Source: CAMDHY01 sp046156265 (lineage in GTDB: Bacteria; Pseudomonadota; Alphaproteobacteria; Rhizobiales; Segnochrobactraceae). From it: 64,000 bases of DNA. The position numbers were made by a program, and so were the translations under genes. This document shows positions 17,352 to 26,800 of the stretch, in pieces (position 1 is the first letter of the stretch; each line of letters starts with the position of its first letter). The notes beneath the pieces are model-generated. The model searched no databases, had not been told where the DNA came from, and saw nothing but the letters and a program-made list of their open reading frames with translations. The stretch is taken from contig NZ_JAWDIR010000044.1 in NCBI RefSeq assembly GCF_046156265.1, forward strand, positions 124,001 through 188,000, in the 5' to 3' direction.

Positions 17352-18548
17352 ATGAGCCCGATTGCCGCAACCGTTCGTGTAGTCGATCGCGGGGTCGGCG
17401 AGGACGTCGGCCGACGGCCGCGCCGGACCAGCTCCGCCCGCGTCGCGATCGGCGGCGACACCGCGCGCCTGCCGCTCGACGAGGTGCTGGTCGGCGATTC
17501 GATCGCCGTGATGGAGAGCCTGCCGGCCGGCTCCGTCGACGTCGTCTTCGCCGATCCGCCCTACAACCTGCAGCTCGAAGGCGCGCTCCACCGGCCCGAC
17601 CAGTCCCGCGTTGACGCCGTCGACGACGACTGGGACCGCTTCGACTCGTTCGCCACCTACGACACGTTCACCCGCCGCTGGCTCGCCGCCGCCCGCCGGC
17701 TCCTGAAGCCCAACGGCACGCTGTGGGTGATCGGCTCCTACCACAACATCTTCCGCGTCGGCACGAGCCTGCAGGACCTCGGCTACTGGGTGCTGAACGA
17801 CGTCGTCTGGGTGAAGTCGAACCCGATGCCGAACTTCCGCGGCCGCCGCTTCGCCAACGCCCACGAGACGCTGATCTGGGCGGCGCGCGACCGCGACGAG
17901 AAGGGCTACACCTTCAACTATCACGCGCTGAAGGCCTTCAACGACGATCTGCAGATGCGCTCCGACTGGAACTTGCCGATCTGCTCCGGCGGCGAGCGCC
18001 TGCGCGACGGAGAGGGGAGCAAGCTGCACCCGACCCAGAAGCCGGAGGCGTTGCTCTACCGCGTGCTGCTCGCCTCGACGAAGCCCGGCGACGTCGTCCT
18101 CGACCCGTTCTTCGGCTCCGGCACCACCGGCGCCGCCGCCCGCAAGCTCGGCCGCCGCTTCATCGGCATCGAGCGCGACGAGGGCTATGCGGCCGCTGCC
18201 CGCGCCCGCATCGCCGCCGTCGAGCCGGCCCCCGACGGGGCGCTGGAAACGCTCGCCGGCAAGCGCGGCGCGCCGCGCGTGCCGTTCGGGGCGTTGCTGG
18301 AGGCCGGCCTCGTCGCCCCGGGAACGGAAGTCACCGATTCCCGCCGCCGCCACCGCGCCCTGGTGCGTGCCGACGGCTGCCTCGAATCGGGCGCCCACGT
18401 CGGCTCGATCCACAAGGTCGGCGCTCTCGTGCAGGGCCTCGAGGCGTGCAACGGCTGGACCTTCTGGCACCTCGACCAGGGTGCCGGCCCGCAGCCGATC
18501 GACGCGCTGCGCGAGCGCATCCGCGCGGCGTTTGCCAGCGGCGCCTGA
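17352..18548 (+). CDS. ccrM: Cell-cycle-regulated DNA (adenine-N6) methyltransferase CcrM
   Basis: CcrM methylates the adenine in GANTC and resets hemimethylated DNA before division in alphaproteobacteria. Length 398 aa. The catalytic DPPYN is at 68-72 and the AdoMet motif is DPFFGSGTTGAAARKLGRRFIGIE; WVIGSYHNIFRVG and SNPMPNFRGRRFANAHETLIWA are diagnostic of this clade. The C-terminal strand-opening domain (VPFGALLEAGLVAPG ... GSIHKVGALVQ ... ACNGWTFWH) is complete. Compared with Caulobacter CcrM the N-terminus is about 37 residues longer. No alternative ATG lies nearer, and GGAGGGGA precedes 17352, so the extension looks real. Confidence 0.97.
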   Translation: MSPIAATVRVVDRGVGEDVGRRPRRTSSARVAIGGDTARLPLDEVLVGDSIAVMESLPAGSVDVVFADPPYNLQLEGALHRPDQSRVDAVDDDWDRFDSFATYDTFTRRWLAAARRLLKPNGTLWVIGSYHNIFRVGTSLQDLGYWVLNDVVWVKSNPMPNFRGRRFANAHETLIWAARDRDEKGYTFNYHALKAFNDDLQMRSDWNLPICSGGERLRDGEGSKLHPTQKPEALLYRVLLASTKPGDVVLDPFFGSGTTGAAARKLGRRFIGIERDEGYAAAARARIAAVEPAPDGALETLAGKRGAPRVPFGALLEAGLVAPGTEVTDSRRRHRALVRADGCLESGAHVGSIHKVGALVQGLEACNGWTFWHLDQGAGPQPIDALRERIRAAFASGA

Positions 18549-18566
18549 GGCCGGCCGCCGTCGCGC

Positions 18567-19007
18567 CTACGGCGCCGCCGGCAGCGTCCGCATCAGCGCC
18601 GTCTCGTCGAGGGGCACCTCGCCCGCCGGAAAGCCGTTCTGCTGCAGGATGAAGGCGGTGATCGGCAGCAGCGTCGACGCTGGCAGCGAGCCGGGGTTCA
18701 CGGCCGGCATCGTCGTGTGCTCGACGCCGTAGAGGTCCGACAGCGGCTGTCCGCCGAATGTCTTCAGGAACGCCGGGCCCTTCAGCGCCGGGCCGTCGGC
18801 GCCGGTGAGGTCCGGGCGGTGGCACTCGGCGCAGTAGTTGTTGAAGAGCTGCTGGCCGCTCGTCGCCTGGGCGGCGGTGAACCAGCCGTCGCGCGGCGCC
18901 GCCGTGCCAGCGTCCTGCGCCGAAGCGGCCAAGCCACCGGCAAGGCCGATTGCCGTCAAGGCGAGGACGAGCGCTGCCGCGGCGATGGCGCCGCTCGGTG
19001 CCGACAT
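18567..19007 (-). CDS. Secreted monohaem c-type cytochrome
   Basis: With the start at 19007 the protein has 146 aa. An N-terminal hydrophobic segment ends at ASAQDAG (signal peptide), then one haem-binding motif CAECH at about residue 60, and a downstream methionine in EHTTMPAVNPGSLP as likely sixth ligand. It is a class I cytochrome c, presumably periplasmic, transferring electrons between respiratory partners. No oxidase or dehydrogenase gene is adjacent, so its partner is unknown. It converges on ccrM and diverges from the next gene. Confidence 0.88.
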   Translation of the reverse strand: MSAPSGAIAAAALVLALTAIGLAGGLAASAQDAGTAAPRDGWFTAAQATSGQQLFNNYCAECHRPDLTGADGPALKGPAFLKTFGGQPLSDLYGVEHTTMPAVNPGSLPASTLLPITAFILQQNGFPAGEVPLDETALMRTLPAAP

Positions 19008-19160
19008 ATCGATGGCAGCCTCCCCCGATCGCGCGCCGGCGCTGCTGCGCTTCTGCTGCGGGCGGTCGCTAGGCCGCGTCGCCACCGCGCCGCCGCGATT
19101 CCGGCGCAGTGACCGCCATGCTATCCCTCGGATTCGAGGTTCACAAAGGGGCGCGTGCAG

Positions 19161-19844
19161 ATGGGTGAAGTGAATATCTGCGGCGTCGTGCCGGCAGGCC
19201 GGCCGGGCCTCTTGCACGCCGCCGGCCGCCGGCTGGCAATAGCCGCGGTCGGGCTCCTGGTCGCCGTCGTCGCGGGCCTGTCGGCGGTCGCCCCGGCGGC
19301 TGCCACGACCACCCATCGCTTTCCCGGTCTGAAATTCACCTTCGAAGCGCCGCCGGGGTGGGGGGTCTACACGGTGGCCGGCCAGCGGGTGCCGGACCCG
19401 CGCGCGAACTTCCACACCGAGATCGCGCTGATGGACCTGAAGTACGGCGACTACATGCCGGTCATCGAGTTCACGCGGCCCGCACCGGACGCCTCGATGT
19501 CGCCGAGCATCAGCATCTTCGCGACGCAGCGTGGCGAGGGCGACACCTTCGACCGCGCCCGCTGGGTTCTCGACAACGTCATCGGCTTGAAGAGGTCGAA
19601 TACGATCGGCTTCGAGATGACGATGCAGCCGCGGAAGTTCACCACCGGCAAGATCGACTTCCTGTTCGCCGATCTGATTTACGGAATGAATATGCCGGAC
19701 GGCAAGCAGTACGGCATGTACGACCAGACCTTCGTCATCGATGCGAAGACGATGCTGCTCATCGTCGACGTCAAGACGGGGGCGGACGACGCCCTGTCCC
19801 GACGCCAGGCGACCGACCTGATGAAGTGGTTCACCTTCGACTGA
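19161..19844 (+). CDS. Secreted protein of unknown function
   Basis: With ATG 19161 the protein is 227 aa. Residues 24-48 form a hydrophobic signal segment ending APAAATTT. The mature part reads HRFPGLKFTFEAPPGWGVYTVAGQRV and resembles the secreted PsbP-like/DUF1795 type of beta-rich proteins (a 'fold of GW after a Pro-rich turn'), but the match is impressionistic. A GTG two codons earlier is an alternative start. It shares a 153-base divergent promoter region with the cytochrome gene. It converges on mutY. Confidence 0.65.
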   Translation: MGEVNICGVVPAGRPGLLHAAGRRLAIAAVGLLVAVVAGLSAVAPAAATTTHRFPGLKFTFEAPPGWGVYTVAGQRVPDPRANFHTEIALMDLKYGDYMPVIEFTRPAPDASMSPSISIFATQRGEGDTFDRARWVLDNVIGLKRSNTIGFEMTMQPRKFTTGKIDFLFADLIYGMNMPDGKQYGMYDQTFVIDAKTMLLIVDVKTGADDALSRRQATDLMKWFTFD

Positions 19845-19877
19845 CGGCTGCTACGCCACTATTGGGGTAGCGCGGCG

Positions 19878-21005
19878 TCAGCGCTTCCGCGGCCGGCCGG
19901 TCGATACCGGTGCCTCGAGCGCCCCGGCGACGACCTTGCGGAAGAGCGAGGGCAGCGCCTCGCCGTCGATGTCGGCCGCCGCCGACCACCACATTCCGGC
20001 CGGTGCGGCCGTCGCCGTCGGCACGCTGGCGCGCCACACGTCGAGCTCCAGGTGGAAGTGCGTGAAAGTGTGCGCCACCGGCGCCGGCAACCGTCGCCAC
20101 TCGGCGGCGAGCGGGGCGTGCGAGGCCGGATTCTCCGGGGGCTCCGCCCGCCATTCGCTGCCGGGGACCTCGGTCATGCCGCCGAGCAGGCCGCGCGGCG
20201 GGCGACGTCGCACCAGCACGGCACCGTCGGTGCGTACCGCGACGAAGGCGGCGCCGCGCCGCACCGGCCGCGCCGTCTTGGCGGCCTTCAGCGGATAGAG
20301 CTCCTGCGTGCCCGCGGCCCGCGCCCGGCAGGCCTCGCTCCACGGGCAGAGGCTGCAGGCCGGCCGCTTCGGCGTGCAGATCGTCGCGCCGAGGTCCATC
20401 GTCGCCTCGGCGAACTCGCCCGGCCGGTCCGCCGGCACCAGTGCTGCGACGCGCTCGCGCACCAGTGCCTTCGCCGCCGGCAGCGGCGTCTCGATCGCGT
20501 AGAGCCGCGTGAACACCCGCTCGACATTGCCGTCGACGACGGCTGCCGGCTGGTCGAAGGCGATCGCCGCGATCGCCGCCGACGTATAGGCGCCGATGCC
20601 GGGAAGCGCCGAGAGGCCAGCTTCCTCGCCGGGAAAGCGGCCGCCGTGGTCGGCCGCCACCACTTCGGCGCAGCGCTTCAGGTTGCGGGCGCGGGCGTAG
20701 TAGCCGAGGCCCGCCCACGCCTTCATCACGTCGCCCTCGTCGGCCGCCGCGAGGTCGCCGACCGTCGGCCAGCGTGCGGTGAAGGCCTCGAAGTAGCCCT
20801 TCACGGCGGCCACCGTGGTCTGCTGCAGCATCACCTCCGACAGCCACACCCGGTAGGGATCCGGCCGCGCGCCCTGCCGCCGCTCGGCCGGTCCTGCCCG
20901 CCACGGCAGCCGCCGCGCATGCCGGTCGTACCAGGCGAGCAGGTCGGCAGCGCGAGGGGCCGGGAGGGGTGATGTCTGAGGGGTCGTGGGAGCCTGCATG
21001 AGCAT
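19878..21005 (-). CDS. mutY: A/G-specific adenine DNA glycosylase MutY
   Basis: MutY removes adenine mispaired with 8-oxoguanine. The start at 21005 (MLMQAP) gives 375 aa; the frame is open far upstream but has no homologous sequence there. Seen are LPWR, the catalytic-Glu helix WLSEVMLQQTTVAAVKGYF, the helix-hairpin-helix LPGIGAYTSAAIAAIAF followed by VVDGNVERVFTRL, the iron-sulfur motif C-x6-C-x2-C-x5-C (CTPKRPACSLCPWSEAC) and a C-terminal NUDIX-like domain ending in an Arg-rich tail. Confidence 0.96.
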   Translation of the reverse strand: MLMQAPTTPQTSPLPAPRAADLLAWYDRHARRLPWRAGPAERRQGARPDPYRVWLSEVMLQQTTVAAVKGYFEAFTARWPTVGDLAAADEGDVMKAWAGLGYYARARNLKRCAEVVAADHGGRFPGEEAGLSALPGIGAYTSAAIAAIAFDQPAAVVDGNVERVFTRLYAIETPLPAAKALVRERVAALVPADRPGEFAEATMDLGATICTPKRPACSLCPWSEACRARAAGTQELYPLKAAKTARPVRRGAAFVAVRTDGAVLVRRRPPRGLLGGMTEVPGSEWRAEPPENPASHAPLAAEWRRLPAPVAHTFTHFHLELDVWRASVPTATAAPAGMWWSAAADIDGEALPSLFRKVVAGALEAPVSTGRPRKR

Positions 21006-21017
21006 GGCGCCAAGATA

Positions 21018-21152
21018 GTGGACCTTCCCGCCGCTTCGATAGCGCACCGGCGGGCCATCCACACCGGCTTTGGAATCGAGGATGAAACCGTGCAGGGGCT
21101 GCATGTGCTGCACGGGGCACGCGACCGCGACTGGCTGCTGTTCCCGGAGTGA
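21018..21152 (+). other. Short open frame or gene remnant, 44 codons
   Basis: In the 300-base gap between mutY and dciA, a frame from GTG 21018 ends in GLHVLHGARDRDWLLFPE. Composition is protein-like at the end, but there is no ribosome-binding site and no family is recognised. It may be a real short gene, a decayed C-terminus or chance. Confidence 0.2.
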
Positions 21153-21305
21153 GCACTGCTTCCGGTTGGCCTCGGGTCTGTGTTTGCACCGCAGCGCTTG
21201 CGTCCCCCGCCGCACCTGCGCGACACTGCACCAGCCGGACCGCGGGGGCTCGGCGCTCTCTTGCGACGCCGCGGATGGCGCCGTGACGTGAAAGGACACC
21301 GGCGG

Positions 21306-21890
21306 ATGCGGCGCGAGCCCCGCCCGATCGCCGACCTCGTCGGCCGCGCCATCGACCCGGCCTGCCGCCGGCGCGGCTTCGCGTCCTCGGAGCTGGTGAC
21401 GCTCTGGCCGGAACTCGTCGGCGCCGAGGTGGCGGAAGGCTCGCGGCCCGAGAAGCTCGTCTGGCCGCGTCGGCGCGGTGAGGCGGGGGAGGGCGAACCG
21501 GCGACCCTCATGGTTTCCGCCGACGGTCCGACCGCCCTCATCCTCACCCACGCCGGCCCGCAACTCGTCGAGCGCCTCAACGCCTTCCTCGGCTGGCGGG
21601 CGATCGCCCGCATTCGCGTCGAGCAGAATTTCCGCCCGCCGCCGCCCCCGCCGGTCCGCCGGCGCACGCGTCCGCTCGCCCCCGACGAGGCTGCCGCATT
21701 GGCCGCGAGGGCCGGCGGCATCGCCAATGGCGGGCTCCGGCAGGCGGTCGAGCGGCTCGGGCGCGCGGTCTTGTCCTCTGGACCCGCTCCGGCCGGTCCC
21801 CATGTTCGCCCCAATCCTGCGGTTCCATCCTCGTCCACGGCGAGGGTGAAGCCCCCCTTTTCCCCTGCGCATCGAGGAGTTCCCACTTGA
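21306..21890 (+). CDS. dciA: DUF721 / DciA-type protein (replicative helicase loader or loader-like)
   Basis: A 194-aa protein with the DUF721 core (IADLVGRAIDPACRRRGFASSELVTLWPELVGAEVAEGSRPEKL ... LMVSADGPTALILTHAGPQLVERLNAFLGWRAIARIRVEQ), related to DciA, which delivers DnaB to DNA in bacteria lacking DnaC. The C-terminal 90 residues are Pro/Arg-rich and probably disordered, as usual. It lies divergent to mutY and its stop overlaps the TTG start of the following dsbA gene, an order I know from Hyphomicrobiales. Confidence 0.85.
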   Translation: MRREPRPIADLVGRAIDPACRRRGFASSELVTLWPELVGAEVAEGSRPEKLVWPRRRGEAGEGEPATLMVSADGPTALILTHAGPQLVERLNAFLGWRAIARIRVEQNFRPPPPPPVRRRTRPLAPDEAAALAARAGGIANGGLRQAVERLGRAVLSSGPAPAGPHVRPNPAVPSSSTARVKPPFSPAHRGVPT

Positions 21891-22525
21891 GACTGACCCG
21901 CAGAGAGGTCATCGGCGGTGCCGTCGCACTGTCGGCCGTCGCCGGCTTCGGACTGGCGCCGCTGCCCGCATGGGCGCAGACCGTCGATATGGCGGCCCTC
22001 ACCGAGGCCGGGCCACTGGGCGACGAGGCGATCGGTTCGGCCGACGCGCCGGTGACGATCATCGAGTACGCATCGCTCACCTGCGGCCACTGCGCCGCCT
22101 TCCACATGCAGACCTATCCGGCGCTGAAGGAGAAATACATCGACACCGGGAAGGTGCGCTTCATCATGCGCGAGTTCCCGCTCGATCCGCTCGCCGCCGC
22201 CGCCTTCATGCTGTCGCGTTGCGCCGGTGACGGCAAATATTTCGGCATGGTCGACCTGTTCTTCGAGAAGCAGGCCGACTGGACGCGCACCGACGATCCG
22301 GTGGCTGCCCTCCTGAACCTGTCGAAGCAGGCCGGTTTCACACAGGAGAGCTTCGAGGCCTGCTTGACGAATCAGGAGCTCCTCGACGGAGTGAACGGCG
22401 TCAAGGACCGTGGCGCGCAGTTCGGTGTCGATTCGACCCCGACCTTCTTCGTCAACGGTCAGGTGGTCCGCGGGGCCAAGACGATTGGCGAGTTCGACGC
22501 GATCCTGGAGCCCATGCTGCCCTAG
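21887..22525 (+). CDS. DsbA-family thiol:disulfide oxidoreductase
   Basis: A periplasmic thioredoxin-fold protein of 212 aa. The N-terminus has twin arginines followed by a hydrophobic stretch (TRREVIGGAVALSAVAGF), a possible Tat signal. The active site is CGHC (66-69) and the cis-proline loop is STPTFFVNG near the C-terminus. The start is TTG at 21887, overlapping the dciA stop (TTGA), with GAGGAG at 21874-21879 in good position; this decides the start. The Com1-like DsbA group is likely. Confidence 0.92.
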   Translation: MRLTRREVIGGAVALSAVAGFGLAPLPAWAQTVDMAALTEAGPLGDEAIGSADAPVTIIEYASLTCGHCAAFHMQTYPALKEKYIDTGKVRFIMREFPLDPLAAAAFMLSRCAGDGKYFGMVDLFFEKQADWTRTDDPVAALLNLSKQAGFTQESFEACLTNQELLDGVNGVKDRGAQFGVDSTPTFFVNGQVVRGAKTIGEFDAILEPMLP

Positions 22526-22612
22526 CGAGCCGCGCCTTCCGAAGTCCGGCGGCGCGCGCGCAGGCGTGCGCGCCGCCGGTCCGTCGGCCCCGACCCTCCC
22601 GGGGGGCCGACC

Positions 22613-25600
22613 TTGAAGTTCGTCAAGCTCCGCATCGCCGGCTTCAAGACCTTCGTCGAGCCGACGGACGTGCCGATCGAGACCGGCATGACCGGCGTGG
22701 TCGGCCCCAATGGCTGCGGCAAGTCCAACCTCGTCGAGGCGCTGCGCTGGGTGATGGGCGAGAGCTCGTCGAAGAGCCTGCGCGCCTCCGGCATGGACGA
22801 CGTCATCTTCTCCGGGTCGACGCGCCGCCCGGCGCGCGACCGCGCGGAAGTCACCCTCGTCCTCGACAACGCCGACCGCACCGCTCCCGCCGGCTTCAAC
22901 GACGCCGACACGCTGGAGGTGACGCGCCGCATCGAACGCGAGGCGGGCTCGGTCTACCGCGTCAACGGCCGCGACGTCCGTGCCCGCGACGTGCAGCTGC
23001 TGTTCGCCGATGCCTCCACCGGCGCCCGCTCGCCGGCGCTGGTGCGGCAGGGCCAGATCGGCGAGCTGATCGCGGCGAAGCCCGCCCAGCGCCGCGGCAT
23101 CCTCGAGGAGGCGGCCGGCATCACCGGCCTGCACTCGCGCCGCCACGAGGCGGAGCTGCGGCTGCGCGCCGCCGAGCAGAACCTCGCCCGCGTCGAGGAC
23201 GTCATCACCGAGATCGAGGGTCGCCTCGACGGCCTGCGCCGCCAGGCCCGCCAGGCCTCGCGCTACCGCAACCTCTCCGGCGAGATCCGCAAGGTCGAGG
23301 CGGGGCTGCATTACCTCAAGTGGATCGCAGCCCGCGCCGCCGTCACCGATGCCGACGAGGCGCTCGCCGCCGCGGCAGCCGCGGTCGAGACGCGCGCCGC
23401 GGTGCAGTCGGACGCCGCCCGTGACCAGGCGGTTGCGGCCGCGGCGATGCCGCCGGTGCGCGAGCGCGAGGCGTCCGCCACCGCCGCCCTGCAGCGCCTG
23501 CGCCTCGCCGCCGAGGCGCTCGCGGCGGAAGAGAAGCGCACGGTCCAGCGGATCGCCGAGCTCGAGCGCCGTGCCGCCGAGGTGGAGGTCGACGCGGTGC
23601 GCGCCGCCGCCGTCGGCGACGAGGCGCGCGCCCGTCTCACCGCCCTCGACGAGGAGGACGCCGCGCTCGCCGCCGAAGACGCGGCCGTCGAGGCGCGCTC
23701 GGTCGCGCTGGCGGCCGAGCAGACGGCCGCTGAAGCCGCGCTCGCGGAGGCCGAATCGGCGCTGGCGGAGGCGACCCGGCGCGCCGCCGATGCGAGTGCC
23801 CGTCGTGCGGCGCTGGAGCGCGGCGAGCGTGAGGCCGCCGCCCGTCTCGCCGGCCTCGACCGCGAGCTCGAAACCCTGTCCCGCGAACGCGCCGCGGTCG
23901 AGGCGACCCGCGCCGGTGCCGGCTGCGAGCCGCTGCGCGCCGCGCTGGCTGCTGCCGAGACCGCCCAGACCGAGGCCGAGGCGGCGCTCGCCGCCGCCGA
24001 AGCCGCCGCAACCGGCGCCCGCGAGCGCGAGGCCGCAGCCCGCGCTCCGGCTCAGGCGGCGGACACCGCTCTCGCCCGGCTCGAGGCCGAGGCGAAGGCG
24101 CTCGCCCGCGTGCTCGCCGCCGCCACCCCCGGCGGCCACGCGCCGGTGCTCGACGCCGTCTCCGCCGACCGCGGCTACGAGCGCGCCCTCGCCGCTGCTT
24201 TGGGCGACGACCTCGAGGCCTCGCTCGACCCGCGCGCGGCGTCGCGCTGGGAGGGTGCGGAGGCTGCGGGCGATCCGCCGCTACCCTCGGGCGTCGCGCC
24301 GCTCTCTGCCCATGTCCGCGTGCCGCTGGCGCTCGCCCGCCGCCTCGCCCAGATCGGCCTCGTCGAGCCCGCCGAGACAGCAGCGCTGCGGCCGCTGCTG
24401 AAGCCCGGCCAGCGCCTCGTCAGCCGGGCCGGCGACCTGTGGCGCTGGGACGGCTTCGTCGCCGCCGCAGATGCCCCGACCGCCGCCGCCCAGCGCCTCG
24501 CCGAGCGCAATCGCCTCGCCGAGGTCGAGGCCGCCGCTGCCACCGCGCGCACTGCCGCCGAGGCGGCTCGGGCCACCCACGCGGACGCCCAGGCCGCCGT
24601 AGGCCCCACCGGCGCTGCCGAGCGGGCGGCGCGCGAGGCCGTCCGCGCCCGCCAGGCCGACGTCGCCCGCGCCCGCGACGGCCTCGCCAAGGCCGAGCGC
24701 CGCCTAGCCGAGGTCGACGCCAAGGCACGCTCGCTCGCCGACCTCGCGGACCGTCGCGCCGCCGATCGAGAGGCAGCCGCGACGGCGCACGCCGCCGCCC
24801 GTCAGGCCCTCGCCGACGCTCCGGTCGCTGGCTCCGAGGACACCGTCATCGCCGAGCGCCGCGCCGTCGTGGCGGAGCGCCGTGCCGCCGCCGGCGAGGC
24901 GCGCGCCGCCGCCGCCACCCATGCCCGCGAGGCCGAGCTGCGCGGCCGCCGCCGCCGCCAGATCGTCGCCGAGCGCGAGACCGCCGGCGAGCGCGTCGCC
25001 GCGGCGACCGCCCACCGCACCCAGCTCGCCGACCGCCGGGCGGCGATCGTCACCGAGCAGGCGGCGCTTGCCGACGCCCCCGTCGAGATCGGCCGCCGCC
25101 GCCGCGCGCTGGTCGAGGAGATCGCCACAGCCGAGGCCACGGCGTCGGCCGCCACGGAGGCCCGCACCGCCGGGGAGGCAGCGCTCGCCGTCGCCGACCG
25201 GGCCGCACGCGATGCGCTGGAGGCCCTGTCGGCGGCGCGCGAACTGCGCGGCCGCGCCGAGGAGCGGCGCGAAGCCGCCCTCCAGCGCCGCGCCGAGATC
25301 GAGGCGGCGATCGGCGAGGCCCTCGACGCCCCGCCGGAAGAGGCGGCGACGGTCGCCGGCTTCGCACCCGCGGCGCCGCTACCGGAACCGGCCGGCCTCG
25401 AAGCCCGCCTCGAGCGGCTGAAGCTCGAGCGCGAACGGCTCGGCGGCGTCAACCTGCGGGCGGAGGAGGAGGTCGTGGAGGCCGAAACCCGCCGCGACAC
25501 CCTGGTCTCCGAGCGCGACGAGCTCGTCGAGGCGATTCGCCGCCTCCGCCAGGCGATCCAGACGCTGAACGGCGAGGCGCGCCAGCGCCTGCTCGCCGCC

Positions 25601-26065
25601 TTCACCGTCGTCGACGGCCACTTCCGCTCGCTGTTCCGCCACCTCTTCGACGGTGGTGAGGGCGAATTGGCACTGGTCGATTCGGACGACCCGCTGGAGG
25701 CCGGTCTCGAGATCATCGCGCGCCCGCCCGGCAAGAAGCCGCAGACGCTGACGCTGCTGTCGGGTGGCGAACAGGCGCTGACGACGATGGCGCTGATCTT
25801 CGCGGTCTTCCTCACCAACCCGGCGCCGATCTGCGTGCTCGATGAGGTCGACGCCCCGCTCGACGACGCCAATGTCGAGCGTTTCTGCGATCTCGTCGCC
25901 GAAATGACGAAGCGCACCGACACCCGCTTCCTCATCGTCACCCACAATCCGATCACGATGGCGCGGATGAACCGGCTGTTCGGCGTGACGATGGCCGAGC
26001 GCGGCGTCTCCCAGGTGGTGTCGGTGAGCCTGGAGACGGCGGAGGAGTTTCGTCAGGCCGGCTGA
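22613..26065 (+). CDS. smc: Chromosome segregation ATPase SMC
   Basis: SMC forms the condensin-like ring that compacts chromosomes. Length 1150 aa. Walker A is GPNGCGKSN (31-39), the Q-loop region is RQGQIGELI, the ABC signature is LLSGGEQALT and Walker B is ICVLDEVDAPLDDANVERF. Two long coiled coils, extremely Ala/Arg/Glu-rich, flank a hinge around residues 505-630 (VLDAVSADRGYERALAAALGDDLEASL). The start is a TTG at 22613 after a GGGGGG run; the next residues KFVKLRIAGFKTFVEP match the family N-terminus. ScpA/ScpB are not in the window. Confidence 0.97.
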   Translation: MKFVKLRIAGFKTFVEPTDVPIETGMTGVVGPNGCGKSNLVEALRWVMGESSSKSLRASGMDDVIFSGSTRRPARDRAEVTLVLDNADRTAPAGFNDADTLEVTRRIEREAGSVYRVNGRDVRARDVQLLFADASTGARSPALVRQGQIGELIAAKPAQRRGILEEAAGITGLHSRRHEAELRLRAAEQNLARVEDVITEIEGRLDGLRRQARQASRYRNLSGEIRKVEAGLHYLKWIAARAAVTDADEALAAAAAAVETRAAVQSDAARDQAVAAAAMPPVREREASATAALQRLRLAAEALAAEEKRTVQRIAELERRAAEVEVDAVRAAAVGDEARARLTALDEEDAALAAEDAAVEARSVALAAEQTAAEAALAEAESALAEATRRAADASARRAALERGEREAAARLAGLDRELETLSRERAAVEATRAGAGCEPLRAALAAAETAQTEAEAALAAAEAAATGAREREAAARAPAQAADTALARLEAEAKALARVLAAATPGGHAPVLDAVSADRGYERALAAALGDDLEASLDPRAASRWEGAEAAGDPPLPSGVAPLSAHVRVPLALARRLAQIGLVEPAETAALRPLLKPGQRLVSRAGDLWRWDGFVAAADAPTAAAQRLAERNRLAEVEAAAATARTAAEAARATHADAQAAVGPTGAAERAAREAVRARQADVARARDGLAKAERRLAEVDAKARSLADLADRRAADREAAATAHAAARQALADAPVAGSEDTVIAERRAVVAERRAAAGEARAAAATHAREAELRGRRRRQIVAERETAGERVAAATAHRTQLADRRAAIVTEQAALADAPVEIGRRRRALVEEIATAEATASAATEARTAGEAALAVADRAARDALEALSAARELRGRAEERREAALQRRAEIEAAIGEALDAPPEEAATVAGFAPAAPLPEPAGLEARLERLKLERERLGGVNLRAEEEVVEAETRRDTLVSERDELVEAIRRLRQAIQTLNGEARQRLLAAFTVVDGHFRSLFRHLFDGGEGELALVDSDDPLEAGLEIIARPPGKKPQTLTLLSGGEQALTTMALIFAVFLTNPAPICVLDEVDAPLDDANVERFCDLVAEMTKRTDTRFLIVTHNPITMARMNRLFGVTMAERGVSQVVSVSLETAEEFRQAG

Positions 26066-26156
26066 GCGCCGCAGGCCCGGCGGGCCGATTGTCGCAACCC
26101 CGCGCCACGACCGAAACTTATTATCTTTCAAAGCTTTGTGGCCTTCCGGGGATTCC

Positions 26157-26186
26157 TTGACAGCGGCTCCGGCGCCTGACTATTGT
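26157..26186 (+). promoter_or_regulatory. Strong promoter of the ATP synthase Fo operon
   Basis: TTGACA (26157-26162) with CTATTG or TATTGT 17-18 bases later (26180-26186), an almost ideal housekeeping promoter, 117 bases before atpI. The region just upstream (26115-26140) is AT-rich, like an UP element. Confidence 0.7.
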
Positions 26187-26302
26187 GCGCCCGGTTTCAG
26201 GGGTGGTCGGCCCCGCGAGGCCCGTTTCTGCGCGACACGCCAAGACGTGCTGCGATGCCTCCCGGAGCCATCCGGGTGGCCGCTTTCAGGAGGCTGGACG
26301 CG

Positions 26303-26686
26303 ATGTCCGATCGCGGCTCTGGCGGACGAGGCCCCTCGGGGCCGGGCGGTGAGCACGGAAATGGGCGTCCGGAAGACGATCGCGCCCTGGCGGACCGTCT
26401 GCAGCGCCTCGGCCGATCGCTCGATCGGCCCGGCGCGAAGGACGAGCCGGCTTCTTCCGCCTCGACGGCCTCGTCGGGGTGGGGGCAGGCGGTGCGGGTC
26501 AGTTCCGAGTTCATCGCCGGCGTCATCGTCGGTGGCGGTATCGGCTGGATCGTCGACTGGTTCTTCGGTATCTCGCCGATCGGGCTGGTGATTTTCCTGC
26601 TGCTGGGTTTCGCGGCCGGCGTCCTCAACGTACTGAGGGTCACCGGCCGGGCGACCACACCGGGGCGAGATCCGACGAAGCGCTGA
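26303..26686 (+). CDS. atpI: ATP synthase protein I
   Basis: A 127-aa small membrane protein of the AtpI family, thought to help assemble the c-ring or bring in Mg2+. Residues 1-55 are hydrophilic, Gly/Asp/Arg-rich; two membrane segments follow, VSSEFIAGVIVGGGIGWIVDWFFG and GLVIFLLLGFAAGVLNVLR. AGGAGG at 26289-26294 fixes the start. First gene of atpI-B-E-F'-F. Confidence 0.93.
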   Translation: MSDRGSGGRGPSGPGGEHGNGRPEDDRALADRLQRLGRSLDRPGAKDEPASSASTASSGWGQAVRVSSEFIAGVIVGGGIGWIVDWFFGISPIGLVIFLLLGFAAGVLNVLRVTGRATTPGRDPTKR

Positions 26687-26800
26687 CGGCGGGAACGCCG
26701 CGGCAGACGGCGGGTCGGCAAATGCCGGCCCGGAGTTCCGGCGGCGATGCCGGCCAACGAGACGGAGCGGGCGCGAGCCCGCGCGCAGAGGGGCTAGACG

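Noticed and set aside
20831..24139. Open frame of about 1100 codons on the minus strand opposite dciA, dsbA and smc
   Set aside because: Same reason: a mirror frame of GC-rich coding sequence; the plus-strand products have full motifs.
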